Part shown: positions 8,414-16,750 of the stretch, piece after piece
How the letters are laid out: each line of letters starts with the position of its first letter
How positions within the stretch are numbered: position 1 is the first letter of the stretch
Source: Lentibacillus salicampi
Lineage (GTDB): Bacteria; Bacillota; Bacilli; Bacillales; Amphibacillaceae
Direction of reading: 5' to 3'
Length of the DNA: 48,572 nucleotides
Assembly: GCF_004565465.1 (NCBI RefSeq)
Contig: NZ_SRHY01000024.1
Location: forward strand, 1-48,572
Notes under the pieces: generated by a model
What the model saw: the letters and a program-made list of their open reading frames with translations, nothing else
Databases searched by the model: none
What the model was told of the DNA's origin: nothing
Program-made: the position numbers and the translations under genes

Positions 8414-9739
8414 ATGGATGACAATCAGAATCATCAAAATGACAATATGAATCATGATAACGAGGAACAAAAGGAAAACGCGTCCATCCAGAATACAGAA
8501 CCGGAAACGAATGGCGGCATTGCCCAAACGGCAAGACAACATACAAAAGCGAAACAAACTGAAAAACCACCAAAACAGAAAAAATCCGGTAACCTGCTGA
8601 GCGGGCTGGCTGGCGGTCTTATTTCAGCCATTGTCGTTGTCCTATTGTTTACATCGAACATTATACCAGATAATAACAACAGCTCCACTTCCGACGATGC
8701 TTCAAGCGAAAATAACCAAGCATCAGAATCACCGGAAGTTACGGAAACCATTGCATCAGACAATGCTGAAGCCGCATCAAATATGGATGAAGCAGCAGAT
8801 GCCGTTGTTGGGGTCACCAGGATGCAGCAAACAAATATTTGGGAACCCAGCCAGAAATCCGGAACAGGCTCAGGGATTCTTTATAAAAAAGAGGATGGCA
8901 ATGCCTATGTCGTTACCAACCATCACGTTGTCGCCGACGCTCAGGAAGTGGAAGTGGCGCTCAACAATGATGAACGCATTAAGGCAGAAGTTCTCGGTTC
9001 AGATGAACTGAGTGATTTGGCTGTCCTGAAAGTTGACGGCTCCAAAATCGATACCGTTGCTAATCTTGGGGCCTCAGAGGATGTGAAAGCAGGCGAAACC
9101 GTCGTCGCCATTGGCAACCCGCTTGGGATGGAGTTTGCCAACACCCTGACAAGAGGAATCGTCAGCGGCATGGACCGTTCCGTCAGTACGGATACGAACG
9201 GTGATGGCCAGCCTGACTGGGTAACAGAAGTCATACAGACAGATGCTGCCATTAACCCGGGGAACAGCGGCGGTGCACTTGTCAATTCAGATGGCAAGGT
9301 AATTGGAATCAACTCGATGAAGATTGCCCAGACGGCCGTTGAAGGCATCGGATTTGCCATACCAATCGACTCAGCCATGCCAATCATCGAGCAGCTTGAA
9401 TCGGATGGCAGTGTTGCCCGGCCATACATTGGCATCAGCACAGCATCCATTCAACAGGTTCCACCGCAATACCGTGACCAGATTCAGCTTCCGAAAGATA
9501 TGGAAGGTGGTATGGTTATAGCCCAGGTCGAAACAGGCTCACCTGCTGAGCAAGCGAACCTGCAGCAATTTGATGTGATCACGAAAATTAACGGAAATGA
9601 GATTAACTCGTTGGTGGATTTGCGTAAGTTCCTCTATAATGAAACAAAAATCGGTGAAACTGTCGAGCTTGAAATTTACCGAAACGGCGAAGCACAAACC
9701 GTCTCACTCGATTTGGTTGAACGCGAACAGGGACAATAG
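8414..9739 (+). CDS. htrB: HtrA/DegP-type membrane-anchored serine protease
   Basis: A 441-residue quality-control protease that degrades or refolds misfolded exported protein. Residues 1-60 form a polar, Asn/Gln/Glu-rich cytoplasmic tail, 61-82 a single membrane anchor, and 83-125 an acidic Ser-rich linker. The protease domain holds His171 (TNHHVV), Asp201 (SDLAVL) and Ser285 in GNSGGAL, a complete triad. One PDZ domain spans about 335-437. GAGGTGAGA precedes the ATG. Its divergent placement beside cssRS suggests the HtrB paralogue, but HtrA and HtrB cannot be separated safely from one sequence. Confidence 0.88.
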   Translation: MDDNQNHQNDNMNHDNEEQKENASIQNTEPETNGGIAQTARQHTKAKQTEKPPKQKKSGNLLSGLAGGLISAIVVVLLFTSNIIPDNNNSSTSDDASSENNQASESPEVTETIASDNAEAASNMDEAADAVVGVTRMQQTNIWEPSQKSGTGSGILYKKEDGNAYVVTNHHVVADAQEVEVALNNDERIKAEVLGSDELSDLAVLKVDGSKIDTVANLGASEDVKAGETVVAIGNPLGMEFANTLTRGIVSGMDRSVSTDTNGDGQPDWVTEVIQTDAAINPGNSGGALVNSDGKVIGINSMKIAQTAVEGIGFAIPIDSAMPIIEQLESDGSVARPYIGISTASIQQVPPQYRDQIQLPKDMEGGMVIAQVETGSPAEQANLQQFDVITKINGNEINSLVDLRKFLYNETKIGETVELEIYRNGEAQTVSLDLVEREQGQ

Positions 9740-9752
9740 AAAGCCCCCTTGC

Positions 9753-9782
9753 AAAAAACCTGCACTCAGTTGCAGGTTTTTT
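9753..9782. terminator. Rho-independent terminator after htr
   Basis: AAAAAACCTGCA and TGCAGGTTTTTT form a perfect 12-bp stem around a six-base loop. T runs exist on both strands, so it can work in either direction. Confidence 0.92.
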
Positions 9783-9850
9783 GTTATGATAGAGAATGGA
9801 CACTTTTCGAAATGCAAAATATACCAAAAACGATTATACTTTAAATAAGC

Positions 9851-9997
9851 GTTCAAAAAGAAGGATGAAAAGGACCGAGAAATTCGAGGCGAGGCAGCTT
9901 TGAGAACGAAGCGTGACTTTTGCGGTTGGCGATTGACGTGGGCATTCGCAGCAGAAGATCATTTATCGATGCGTTGTTTTCACCAGTTTTTTTGAAC
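9851..9997. repeat. Intergenic element bounded by inverted repeats
   Basis: GTTCAAAAA at 9851-9859 is matched by TTTTTGAAC at 9989-9997. The 147-bp interior is GC-richer than its surroundings and contains further self-complementary stretches but no convincing reading frame. It fills the space between the htr terminator and the zinc-ribbon gene. Its size and ends resemble a MITE or structured intergenic repeat. Whether it recurs elsewhere in the genome cannot be seen here. Confidence 0.5.
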
Positions 9998-10035
9998 AAC
10001 CCTTTAAAGTAAGTATCAAGAAAGGAAGTGATGGT

Positions 10036-10830
10036 ATGCAATGTCCATCGTGTGGTCAGTATTCAGAAGAAGGAAAATTCTGCACCAGCTGCGGGGCGCA
10101 ACTCGTCCCGGAGCATGAACAGGTAAAGGAAGAATATTCGGGAGACAACGAAGTCTCTGCAGCAAGCGTCAACCCCGGGCAGGACAAGGAAACCGGGGAA
10201 TCATCCAATGAATTCGTGGAAGTTCTAAAAAATAAGGCAATCGACTTCGGGCACTTTTTTATTACACTTGTTAAAAATCCGGATGAAGCCAAAAAGGCCA
10301 ATCACTCAGACATGATTTCAAGCCTTATAGCCATCATTTTATTTGCCCTATTATTGTCGGTGAGCTACCATTTTATACTCACTGCCATCCCGGCAGGATT
10401 TTTTAGTAATGTTTCCATTTTGGACAGTTTCATTCTGCCGTTGATTACCTTTGTGTTACTGGAATTCCTGATTGCTGGATTGACGTTTGCCGGTGCAAAA
10501 TTGTCTGCTCAGGCCGTCACATTCCCGGATGTCATCGCCAAATATGGTGCTTATTTAATCCCGTTTCTGCTTTTATATGCAGTAGGCCTGATATTTTCTT
10601 TAATCGGAATATCGGCACTCGCTGGCATCCTTATTCTGATAAGCATCCTTGGCTTATTATTGTTGACCCCCACTTTCATCTTATTGGAACAGCCGGCGGA
10701 AGGGTTTGATCGCATTTATGTACTTCTGGGGCTGTACATTATCGTCATTCTGGCTTTTGCCTTTTTCTCGCAGTCATTCCTGAGTTCAATTGTCGGGAAC
10801 ATGATGGATACGATGCTTCGCGGATATTAG
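10036..10830 (+). CDS. Zinc-ribbon multi-pass membrane protein
   Basis: A 264-residue protein. The N-terminus is a rubredoxin-like zinc ribbon with Cys3, Cys6, Cys16 and Cys19 (CPSCG and FCTSCGAQ). An acidic linker of about 60 residues follows, then five or six hydrophobic segments (about 91-260), suggesting a Yip1-like membrane domain. AGGAAG lies seven bases before ATG 10036; an overlapping ATG at 10031 is in another frame. Proteins of this layout are widespread in Bacillaceae and have no established function. The gene has its own terminator and no obvious operon partner. Confidence 0.75.
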   Translation: MQCPSCGQYSEEGKFCTSCGAQLVPEHEQVKEEYSGDNEVSAASVNPGQDKETGESSNEFVEVLKNKAIDFGHFFITLVKNPDEAKKANHSDMISSLIAIILFALLLSVSYHFILTAIPAGFFSNVSILDSFILPLITFVLLEFLIAGLTFAGAKLSAQAVTFPDVIAKYGAYLIPFLLLYAVGLIFSLIGISALAGILILISILGLLLLTPTFILLEQPAEGFDRIYVLLGLYIIVILAFAFFSQSFLSSIVGNMMDTMLRGY

Positions 10831-10892
10831 AAGAAAGGAATGGAAAAGTCCGATAAAAACGGCTGAGAACGCAGCTAAATCCTCCATCAAGT

Positions 10893-10928
10893 AAAAAGAC
10901 TGTCGTCCACCTAAACGACAGTCTTTTT
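10893..10928. terminator. Rho-independent terminator after the zinc-ribbon membrane gene
   Basis: AAAAAGACTGTCGT at 10893-10906 pairs perfectly with ACGACAGTCTTTTT at 10915-10928; T runs on both strands make it bidirectional. Confidence 0.92.
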
Positions 10929-11277
10929 ATGCTTATTTCCTATCTATCTGACAGGCAAACCGGGCTTACATCACATAACTGAATAAAACAGGTTTTTGAT
11001 CGTCTTCAAATCTTCATTCCATCGATGAAGACCTAGTCGAACGATTTATGATTTCCTTCAGGTCTTCATTTCTCCGATTAGTGAACGACACCGTGGTTGG
11101 GCTAAAATGGTATACGATCTTACCTCACAGCAATGGGCACCAACCACGCATGGATTGGTGCCCATTTTTCCTATGTGATTTGATTATTTTTCGTTAATCT
11201 GAATGCTGGATTAGCTGCAAACATCTGGATTTTCGCGCGTCTTTAGCCAGTACCGCTCTTCCACTCCCAGATCGGAC
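10929..11277. other. Gene-free interval with an orphan terminator, possible small RNA
   Basis: There is no convincing reading frame. A second strong hairpin, ATGGGCACCAA (11133-11143) with TTGGTGCCCAT (11154-11164) and a T5 tail, lies more than 200 bp after the previous terminator with no gene ahead of it. Upstream, GTCTTCA/TGAAGAC near 11002-11032 can form another stem. A terminator with nothing to terminate, preceded by structure, could mark a small RNA of 100-180 nt on the plus strand. I could not find a persuasive promoter. Confidence 0.35.
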
Positions 11278-11493
11278 TTACCCAAAAAAGAAATCAAATA
11301 TGTTACTGCCTGATGAGCTTTTCTTATTGTAGAATTCCGAATATCCGCAGTTCTTGCACCAGACCACAATGAACTGGTTACTTTGCACATCAAACATTTT
11401 CGATAGGCCTGTCCCGGTCATGGCGACTTCCTTCTGCTCGGCATCTGTACTGCCGCATTTGATACACCCGTGTTTATCTTCCAATTTCATCAT
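11278..11493 (-). CDS. Small zinc-ribbon protein (DUF2082-like)
   Basis: A protein of about 70 residues with two CxxC pairs (Cys10/Cys13 and Cys46/Cys49) that should bind one zinc. Between them lies the conserved TGTGLSK...Q.N.FVVV-like stretch, here MTGTGLSKMFDVQSNQFIVV, typical of the family annotated DUF2082, putative zinc-ribbon nucleic-acid-binding proteins. The tail is Ser/Gly-rich and ends in aromatic residues. The start is unclear: AAGGAG abuts the tandem ATGs and is properly spaced (9 bases) only from the TTG that encodes Leu4 of the longest frame. No operon partner seen. Confidence 0.7.
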   Translation of the reverse strand: MMKLEDKHGCIKCGSTDAEQKEVAMTGTGLSKMFDVQSNQFIVVWCKNCGYSEFYNKKSSSGSNIFDFFFG

Positions 11494-11569
11494 CTCCTTA
11501 TGATGCCATACGGATACACGGCGCTTATGGTTTCACACCTCAAGCGAATCCTTCATCAGCAAATACCAT

Positions 11570-12235
11570 TTATTCCTCATATTCTTTGTGATTCGGCGTC
11601 ACACCAGTGAAATTCCCTTCACGGTCAGCCGCCAGAAAGCTTTCCTCATCGGTAACACTTCCGACGTTCTCATCACTGTTCGGATACATATCATCGTAGT
11701 TGTCACGATCGCCATAAAAATCTGATGCCGTCTCCGATGTCCCGTAGCGGCTCACTTCCTGCCAGGCATCTTCCGCATCGTAACCCGTTTGTTCTTCATC
11801 GGTTATCTCATCCGGATTGATATTCGGGCTGAAGACACCTTCTTCCACCGGCCGATCAGCCTTAGCAAGATTATCCAAATCCTCCGCATGTTCAAAACAG
11901 CGGTCTGCTGTTGGGATAGCTTCCAGCCGCTCGAACGGTATATCGCGCCCGCATTCGCTGCAGATGCCATACGTTCCATCCGCAATCGCGTGAAGAGCGG
12001 CATTAATATCTTTCAGTTCCTTTTCAGCGTGTTCATTCAGCGCAATATCCTTCTCGCGCTCAAACATCTCTGTACCCATATCACCAGGGTGGTTATCATA
12101 ATTGGATAGTTCATCCATTGACTGTTTTGTCATTTCAAGTGAGGTTCCGAAATGACCCTGCACCTGAGGGATTAACGCATTCTGCCTCTCCAGCAGTTCG
12201 TTTTTACATTGATTAAGCTGATCATTTGTCATCAT
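11570..12235 (-). CDS. yteA: DksA/TraR-type zinc-finger protein, YteA family
   Basis: A 221-residue member of the YteA branch of the TraR/DksA superfamily. Residues 1-85 form a helical hairpin containing DNHPGDMGTEMFEREKDI. The zinc motif at 92-116 is CSEC...RCFEH, giving ligands Cys92, Cys95, Cys113 and His116. An acidic tail of about 100 residues follows, rich in Asp, Glu, Tyr and Asn. YteA-type proteins are linked to sporulating Bacilli, and their molecular role is not settled; DksA relatives act on RNA polymerase. GGAGG lies nine bases before the first ATG. The gene is alone on its transcript as far as I can see. Confidence 0.85.
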   Translation of the reverse strand: MMTNDQLNQCKNELLERQNALIPQVQGHFGTSLEMTKQSMDELSNYDNHPGDMGTEMFEREKDIALNEHAEKELKDINAALHAIADGTYGICSECGRDIPFERLEAIPTADRCFEHAEDLDNLAKADRPVEEGVFSPNINPDEITDEEQTGYDAEDAWQEVSRYGTSETASDFYGDRDNYDDMYPNSDENVGSVTDEESFLAADREGNFTGVTPNHKEYEE

Positions 12236-12311
12236 AGCCGTCAGCCTCCATTGTCTAAAAATGAATCGCTAACCATACTATGTGCCGATACAAATGAATG
12301 ATACTTTATTT

Positions 12312-12752
12312 TTACTTCCATATCATGTTAATGTGTACGATCCCGTCGTCAAGATATGGTTCAGACACTTGCCGGAACCCCAACTCCGAATAAAAACCTT
12401 TTAAATATTCCTGAGCTTCAATCTTAATTTCCGACGAATGCCATTGATTGGAAATGTAGTCGATTGCTTTTTGCATAATCTCGCGTCCATAACCACGGCC
12501 CCGGAACTTTTCAGCAACCGCGACCCTGCCTATGGACGGTTCTTCAAATATGGTGTTCCCCGGCAAAATTCGGACATTGGCTGCAATGTCATGATCATCT
12601 TTCAAAAAATAATGGACGGCCTGCTGATCATAACCATCCAGTTCAGGGTATGCGCATTCCTGCTCCACGACGAAAACTTCCACCCGAAGTTTCATCAGCG
12701 CATATAAGTCATCATTCGTCAGGTTCTGAAATGGCTTTATGTACCAGTCCAT
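12312..12752 (-). CDS. elaA: GNAT acetyltransferase, ElaA family
   Basis: A 146-residue single-domain acetyltransferase. The N-terminal part contains LMKLRVEVFVVEQECAYPELDG, the signature of ElaA-type GNATs. The acetyl-CoA pyrophosphate loop is GRVAVAEKFRGRGYGREIM at about residues 74-92, and EAQEYLKGFYSELGF forms the usual C-terminal part. The substrate is unknown for the family. A small hypothetical gene lies 59 bp upstream on the same strand and might share a transcript. Confidence 0.88.
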   Translation of the reverse strand: MDWYIKPFQNLTNDDLYALMKLRVEVFVVEQECAYPELDGYDQQAVHYFLKDDHDIAANVRILPGNTIFEEPSIGRVAVAEKFRGRGYGREIMQKAIDYISNQWHSSEIKIEAQEYLKGFYSELGFRQVSEPYLDDGIVHINMIWK

Positions 12753-12811
12753 CAGCTGTCCGCTCCCTTACATCTGCAAATTTTTGTTCGATTATCATGT
12801 CCGTTGACCCA

Positions 12812-13144
12812 TCAATCAGCGGTATTTTTACTTTTATCAGAGCTTTTCTCGGCTTTGTCAACGATTTGCTCCTGCACAACGAACGCCAGGTCTTCATTGC
12901 CAAACAACTGTAAAACATTAAGCACTGTTTGATCTGGAATGGCCTCGGATTCCTGTTTTGAAACCGTTAATTCCAGTGCTTCCCTTAAAGATCCGTTGTT
13001 CATTTGGTTTGGATATGCATGACTGTATAGTGCTTCCGGATCCAGATCGTTGTTGATGCACCACTGAGCATACACAAGGATCATCATTTTTTCATCCTGC
13101 TGATAGCCTTCAATCACTTTTTGTTCGATATCATCTTTCTCCAT
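12812..13144 (-). CDS. Hypothetical soluble helical protein
   Basis: A 110-residue protein without membrane segments or a signal peptide, rich in Glu, Gln and Asp and probably helical. Distinct stretches are MMILVYAQWCINNDLDPEALY (residues about 20-40) and LNVLQLFGNEDLAFVVQEQI (80-100). Similar short proteins occur in Bacillaceae, but I do not know a function. GGTGGGGG precedes the ATG. The last 20 residues are Lys/Ser/Asp-rich and look disordered. Confidence 0.65.
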   Translation of the reverse strand: MEKDDIEQKVIEGYQQDEKMMILVYAQWCINNDLDPEALYSHAYPNQMNNGSLREALELTVSKQESEAIPDQTVLNVLQLFGNEDLAFVVQEQIVDKAEKSSDKSKNTAD

Positions 13145-13201
13145 TTTTGTTCCCCCACCTTTCGCAGCATGAACTCATCTACCGATATTATCATTCTAAA
13201 C

Positions 13202-13239
13202 AAAAAAGGTTTACCTCACAAACGAGGTAAACCTTTTTC
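13202..13239. terminator. Bidirectional terminator after the cold-shock gene
   Basis: AAAAAAGGTTTACCTC at 13202-13217 pairs with GAGGTAAACCTTTTTC at 13224-13239. T runs occur on both strands. Confidence 0.93.
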
Positions 13240-13252
13240 TAATCACAGTCAA

Positions 13253-13453
13253 TTATACGGCTGTAACGTTAGCAGCCTGTGGTCCGCGGTTGCCTTCAAC
13301 GATTTCGAATTCAACGTTTTGACCATCTTCAAGTGTTTTGAAGCCTTCAGCATTGATTGCTGAGAAGTGAACGAACACATCGTCTCCATCTTCGCGCTCA
13401 ATGAAACCGAAGCCTTTTTCAGCGTTGAACCATTTTACTGTACCAGTCATCAT
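13253..13453 (-). CDS. csp: CspA/CspB-family cold-shock protein
   Basis: A 66-residue single-stranded nucleic-acid chaperone of the OB-fold. RNP1 (KGFGFIE) and RNP2 (VFVHFSAI) are intact, and the C-terminus [13 protein letters not shown] is standard. Such proteins melt RNA structure at low temperature and during rapid growth. AAGGAGGT lies eight bases before the first of two tandem ATGs, so the product probably starts Met-Met. A promoter lies about 120 bp upstream, leaving a long structured 5' leader, as is typical for thermoregulated csp mRNAs. Confidence 0.96.
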   Translation of the reverse strand: MMTGTVKWFNAEKGFGFIEREDGDDVFVHFSAINAEGFKTLEDGQNVEFEIVEGNRGPQAANVTAV

Positions 13454-13569
13454 ATAAAACGACCTCCTTATGCAAATATGTGCAAAGTAATTGAACCATA
13501 AATACTTTTACACCACTTGTTAAAGAGATCGTAAAGTATTACTAATTTCAATTTCATTTGCTAAACCCT

Positions 13570-13598
13570 ACTTTACTCCTTTACGGAACAAAATGCAA
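13570..13598 (-). promoter_or_regulatory. csp promoter and long 5' leader
   Basis: On the minus strand TTGCAT (13598-13593), 17 bp, then TAAAGT (13575-13570). The resulting leader of about 105 nt (13454 to about 13562) can form a hairpin: ATACTTTAC near 13530-13540 with GTAAAAGTAT near 13500-13510. A long leader of this kind is the known thermoregulatory feature of csp transcripts; that it acts so here is inference. From 13599 to 13902 I see nothing else. Confidence 0.6.
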
Positions 13599-13902
13599 GC
13601 AGTTTGGGAAATTATTTTGAGAATCGATTGAAGAACGACTTATATGGCACTTTACATTTGCTAAAAAGGCCATAAAAACTTATGAATCCTTTTAGACAGG
13701 TTTCAACAATTTGAACTGGTGCTTGGTCTTTCATTTGAAGGCTTCGTGCTTTCCAATCAAGGTTTTTAACTTGATCTGTTAAAATAACCCATCAGAAAGT
13801 GCTGCTTCTGGTAAAACAGGCCAAAACATGATAAAATACTCTTCTGCAAGATGAAAATCCACTGCTTGTATCTTGCAAATACAAAGTGTAGGTGGTATAG
13901 AA

Positions 13903-14889
13903 ATGGAAAATAAACAGATGTACCAAGTGCTGCTTTATTATAAATTTGTGCCTGTGGACGATCCGGAGACATTTGCCGAAGAACATTTGGCATTCTGTCA
14001 GGATCTTGGACTGAAAGGGCGCATCATGGTGGCACATGAAGGACTGAACGGAACCGTTTCCGGCACAGTCGAACAAACAGAACAATATATGGAAGCCATG
14101 CATCAGGATCCGCGATTTGCGGACATGGCGTTCAAAATCGATGAACACGATGGACACGCTTTTAAAAAAATGCATGTGCGGCATCGTCCGGAAATTGTCA
14201 GCCTGAAGCTGAACGAGGACGAAAATGTGAGCCCAATGGAAAAAACGGCGGCGTTCCTCTCGCCGGAGGAATTTTATCAGGCGATGCAGGACGAAGAAAC
14301 GGTCATTCTGGATGCACGCAACGATTACGAATATGACCTTGGACACTTTCGCGGTGCAATTCGGCCGGACATTGAAACATTTCGTGAACTGCCCGGATGG
14401 ATCCGTGAAAATAAAGATCAGCTGAAAGATAAAAAAGTGTTAACCTATTGCACCGGGGGCATCCGTTGTGAAAAATTCTCCGGCTGGCTGATGAATGAAG
14501 GCATTGAAGATGTCGGTCAGCTCGATGGCGGAATTGTTACCTATGGCAAGGATTCCGAAGTACAGGGCGAACTATGGGACGGCAGATGTTACGTCTTTGA
14601 TCAAAGAATTTCCGTTCCGATCAATCAGAACGAACATGTTGTCGTCGGAAAAGATTATTTTGACGGCCAGCCATGTGAACGCTATGTCAACTGTGCCAAT
14701 CCGCCATGCAACAAACAGATCATCTGCACAGAGGAAAACGAACACAAATTTATGCGCGGGTGTACCCATGAATGCCGGGTGAGCCGGGACAACCTGTATG
14801 TTCGGGAGCATAACTTATCCCAGGACGAAATTGACCGCAGACTGGCAGTCATTGAAGAAGAAAGCAAAGCGAAACAGGAAGTATTATAG
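13903..14889 (+). CDS. trhO: tRNA uridine(34) hydroxylase TrhO
   Basis: A 328-residue rhodanese-fold enzyme that makes 5-hydroxyuridine at the wobble position of certain tRNAs in an oxygen-dependent reaction. The N-terminal acylphosphatase-like domain (residues 1-100) contains [16 protein letters not shown]. The rhodanese domain has the loop CTGGIRCEK with Cys183 and Cys189, and a Cys-rich zinc-like tail follows ([20 protein letters not shown]). ATG 13903 is chosen because AGGTGG is seven bases upstream; ten extra codons upstream lack a site. It stands alone with its own terminator. Confidence 0.93.
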   Translation: MENKQMYQVLLYYKFVPVDDPETFAEEHLAFCQDLGLKGRIMVAHEGLNGTVSGTVEQTEQYMEAMHQDPRFADMAFKIDEHDGHAFKKMHVRHRPEIVSLKLNEDENVSPMEKTAAFLSPEEFYQAMQDEETVILDARNDYEYDLGHFRGAIRPDIETFRELPGWIRENKDQLKDKKVLTYCTGGIRCEKFSGWLMNEGIEDVGQLDGGIVTYGKDSEVQGELWDGRCYVFDQRISVPINQNEHVVVGKDYFDGQPCERYVNCANPPCNKQIICTEENEHKFMRGCTHECRVSRDNLYVREHNLSQDEIDRRLAVIEEESKAKQEVL

Positions 14890-14902
14890 GTAAACTGTAA
14901 GA

Positions 14903-14941
14903 GGCCATCCCTTTGTAAGTTGCATTGGATGGTCTTTTTTT
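14903..14941 (+). terminator. Terminator after trhO
   Basis: GGCCATCC pairs with GGATGGTC (one G-T wobble) and is followed by seven T residues, about 13 bp past the stop codon. Confidence 0.85.
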
Positions 14942-14989
14942 ATCGTTTATTAAGCGAATTTCCTATGTGAAAGGGAGTTGGTTCGGCTC

Positions 14990-15170
14990 AATCATCGTGA
15001 GAAGCCCCGTCCCGATGAAAAGGACACCGATTTTGGTTATAAATCATCGTGAGAAGCTCCGTCTTGATGAAAAGGACACCGATTTTGGCTATAAATCATC
15101 GTGAGAAGCTCCGTCTCGATGAAAAGGACACCGATTTTGGCTATAAATCATCGTGAGAAGCTCTGTCCCC
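14990..15170. repeat. 52-bp tandem repeat, about 3.4 copies
   Basis: Units begin at 14990, 15042, 15094 and 15146, each opening AATCATCGTGAGAAGC. Copies 1-3 are almost identical through GATGAAAAGGACACCGATTTTGG; copy 4 decays after about 22 bp. Each unit contains CATCG...CGATG, so each can form a small hairpin. The period is not a multiple of three, so the array is non-coding. It occupies most of the gap between trhO and the peroxidase gene; nothing else is visible there. Confidence 0.92.
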
Positions 15171-15378
15171 GGGAAAAGAATGGAAAAGGAAGTATATTCC
15201 ATATGCGTAGCATGAAAGCCTCACTAAATGAAACCTCTCAAACTTATGCCGCAGTTCACAGTTTGTGCTTATTGATTCGAAAGTTGAGTGGGTATCATAA
15301 CCCCAAAAACTCATGATTCAATTTTTTGACAATATTTGGGGGAATTGTTACGGTTTAGTCAAAAGGGGGGCACTCATC

Positions 15379-15858
15379 ATTAATATTTATCAATTTTCAG
15401 CCCATACAATAGATGGAGAGGCAAAGTCGCTTGCTGATTTTGGAGGAAATGTCCTCCTGATTGTCAATACCGCCAGTGAATGCGGCTTTACACCACAATT
15501 TGACGGACTGCAGAAACTATATGATGCGTATAAGGATGAAGGGTTCGCTATACTGGGGTTCCCGTGCAACCAGTTTAACCAGCAGGACCCTGGATCCGAT
15601 GACGAAATTGCCGGTTTTTGCCGGAGGAATTACGGTGTTACATTTCCGATGTTCAGTAAGGTTGACGTCAAAGGAGAACGTGCACACCCGTTGTTCACCT
15701 ATTTGACTAGCCAGGCCAAAGGGGTTGTCACCAGGCAAATCAAGTGGAACTTCACTAAATTCCTCATCGACCGAAATGGGAATGTGCTTAAACGCTACGC
15801 ACCACAGACAAAACCCGAAAACATTGCACAGGATATTGAAGAATTACTGCATGCATAG
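15379..15858 (+). CDS. bsaA: Glutathione-peroxidase-like thiol peroxidase
   Basis: A thioredoxin-fold peroxidase reducing peroxides, probably with thioredoxin or bacillithiol-linked donors in this lineage. The peroxidatic Cys lies in [12 protein letters not shown], the Gln in [12 protein letters not shown], and the Trp/Asn in [13 protein letters not shown], a complete catalytic set. From ATT 15379 the product is 159 residues, like B. subtilis BsaA. The start is odd: the homologous N-terminus falls on ATT, with AAAGGGGGG eight bases upstream. The nearest in-frame ATG (15313) adds 22 unrelated residues and has no binding site. ATT initiation is rare, so this start is inference. Confidence 0.88.
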   Translation: MNIYQFSAHTIDGEAKSLADFGGNVLLIVNTASECGFTPQFDGLQKLYDAYKDEGFAILGFPCNQFNQQDPGSDDEIAGFCRRNYGVTFPMFSKVDVKGERAHPLFTYLTSQAKGVVTRQIKWNFTKFLIDRNGNVLKRYAPQTKPENIAQDIEELLHA

Positions 15859-15861
15859 GAT

Positions 15862-15893
15862 GGCTGACCTACTATTACCGGGACAGCCTTTTT
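15862..15893 (+). terminator. Weak terminator after the peroxidase gene
   Basis: GGCTG and CAGCC form a short stem followed by TTTTT, directly after the stop codon. Confidence 0.5.
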
Positions 15894-16140
15894 GTTAGTA
15901 GAGGCTTTTGAGGCTTATGATGGACTTTGTCGGATGAATAACTGAATTTCCCCATAAGTTACGTAAGATTAATCGAGAGGTTCACTCCCAAAAAGGTCAC
16001 TCGGGCATTTTTGATACCATATACAGCGTTAGTTGTATCCAATTAACCACGATATCTTATGCTTTTTAAGGTATATTTTTTAAAAACACACCTTTTTGGG
16101 GACTAACCATCCAGAGACAAAATGGCAGAGGTGATGTCAC

Positions 16141-16698
16141 TTGAAAAGTCACTACCTATCATTTTATTTTCAAATGATTGAACACCGGCGGGATGCTTTT
16201 TATCGGTATGTCACGGAAAATGTGAACGACACATGGGAGCGGCCAATGCCGGATAAATGGTCGGTTGGCGAAACAATTTATCATCTCGTGCTGATGGTAC
16301 GGTTAGTGAGAAAATTTTCCACTTTCTATCTCCCGGTCATGACGCTTTACGCAAATCTGCGCAAGGCGCGTCCATACAAAACGGAGACTTATAATATCTA
16401 TGCGGAATACAGTCAAATGAAGAAAAGGCCGATGAAAGCGCCTTTTGTATTAATGCCGCCCAAAAACGTAAGTCAGAAATATCACTTCACGGATATTCAG
16501 CAGCTGCTTGACAGCGAAACGGCCAGATTGAAGAACAAACTATCCCGTATGGACGAACGTGTTGCCGGACAAATTTACTATCCGGATCCGATCGCACACT
16601 ACCCAAACGTTATTCAAAGCATTCACTTATTAGCCATCCATGAACAACACCATTTCGATTTGACCAGGAAGTATCTTCAGCAGCAAATAGTTCAGTAA
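16141..16698 (+). CDS. DinB/YfiT-like four-helix protein
   Basis: A 185-residue protein of the DinB-like superfamily, putative metal-dependent hydrolases or thiol transferases. Two signatures are visible: DKWSVGETIYHL (about residues 38-49, first His) and HEQHHFDLTRKYL near the C-terminus (paired His). Together these give the usual three-histidine metal site. Start is TTG 16141, with AGAGGTGAT about seven bases upstream; the first internal ATG at codon 12 would cut into helix 1. Substrate unknown. It has no operon partner. Confidence 0.8.
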   Translation: MKSHYLSFYFQMIEHRRDAFYRYVTENVNDTWERPMPDKWSVGETIYHLVLMVRLVRKFSTFYLPVMTLYANLRKARPYKTETYNIYAEYSQMKKRPMKAPFVLMPPKNVSQKYHFTDIQQLLDSETARLKNKLSRMDERVAGQIYYPDPIAHYPNVIQSIHLLAIHEQHHFDLTRKYLQQQIVQ

Positions 16699-16750
16699 GC
16701 GGAAATGATTATGTTATAGGATAGCCGTTCAACCCTATTCCGACCATATT

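Noticed and set aside
9603..9827. Minus-strand frame across the htr 3' end
   Set aside because: It crosses the terminator hairpin and is the antisense shadow of the PDZ domain.
14990..15170. CRISPR-like array
   Set aside because: Units are directly adjacent without unique spacers, and there are no cas genes.
15101..15316. Open frame through the 52-bp repeats
   Set aside because: The period is not a multiple of three and the product has no sensible composition or start.
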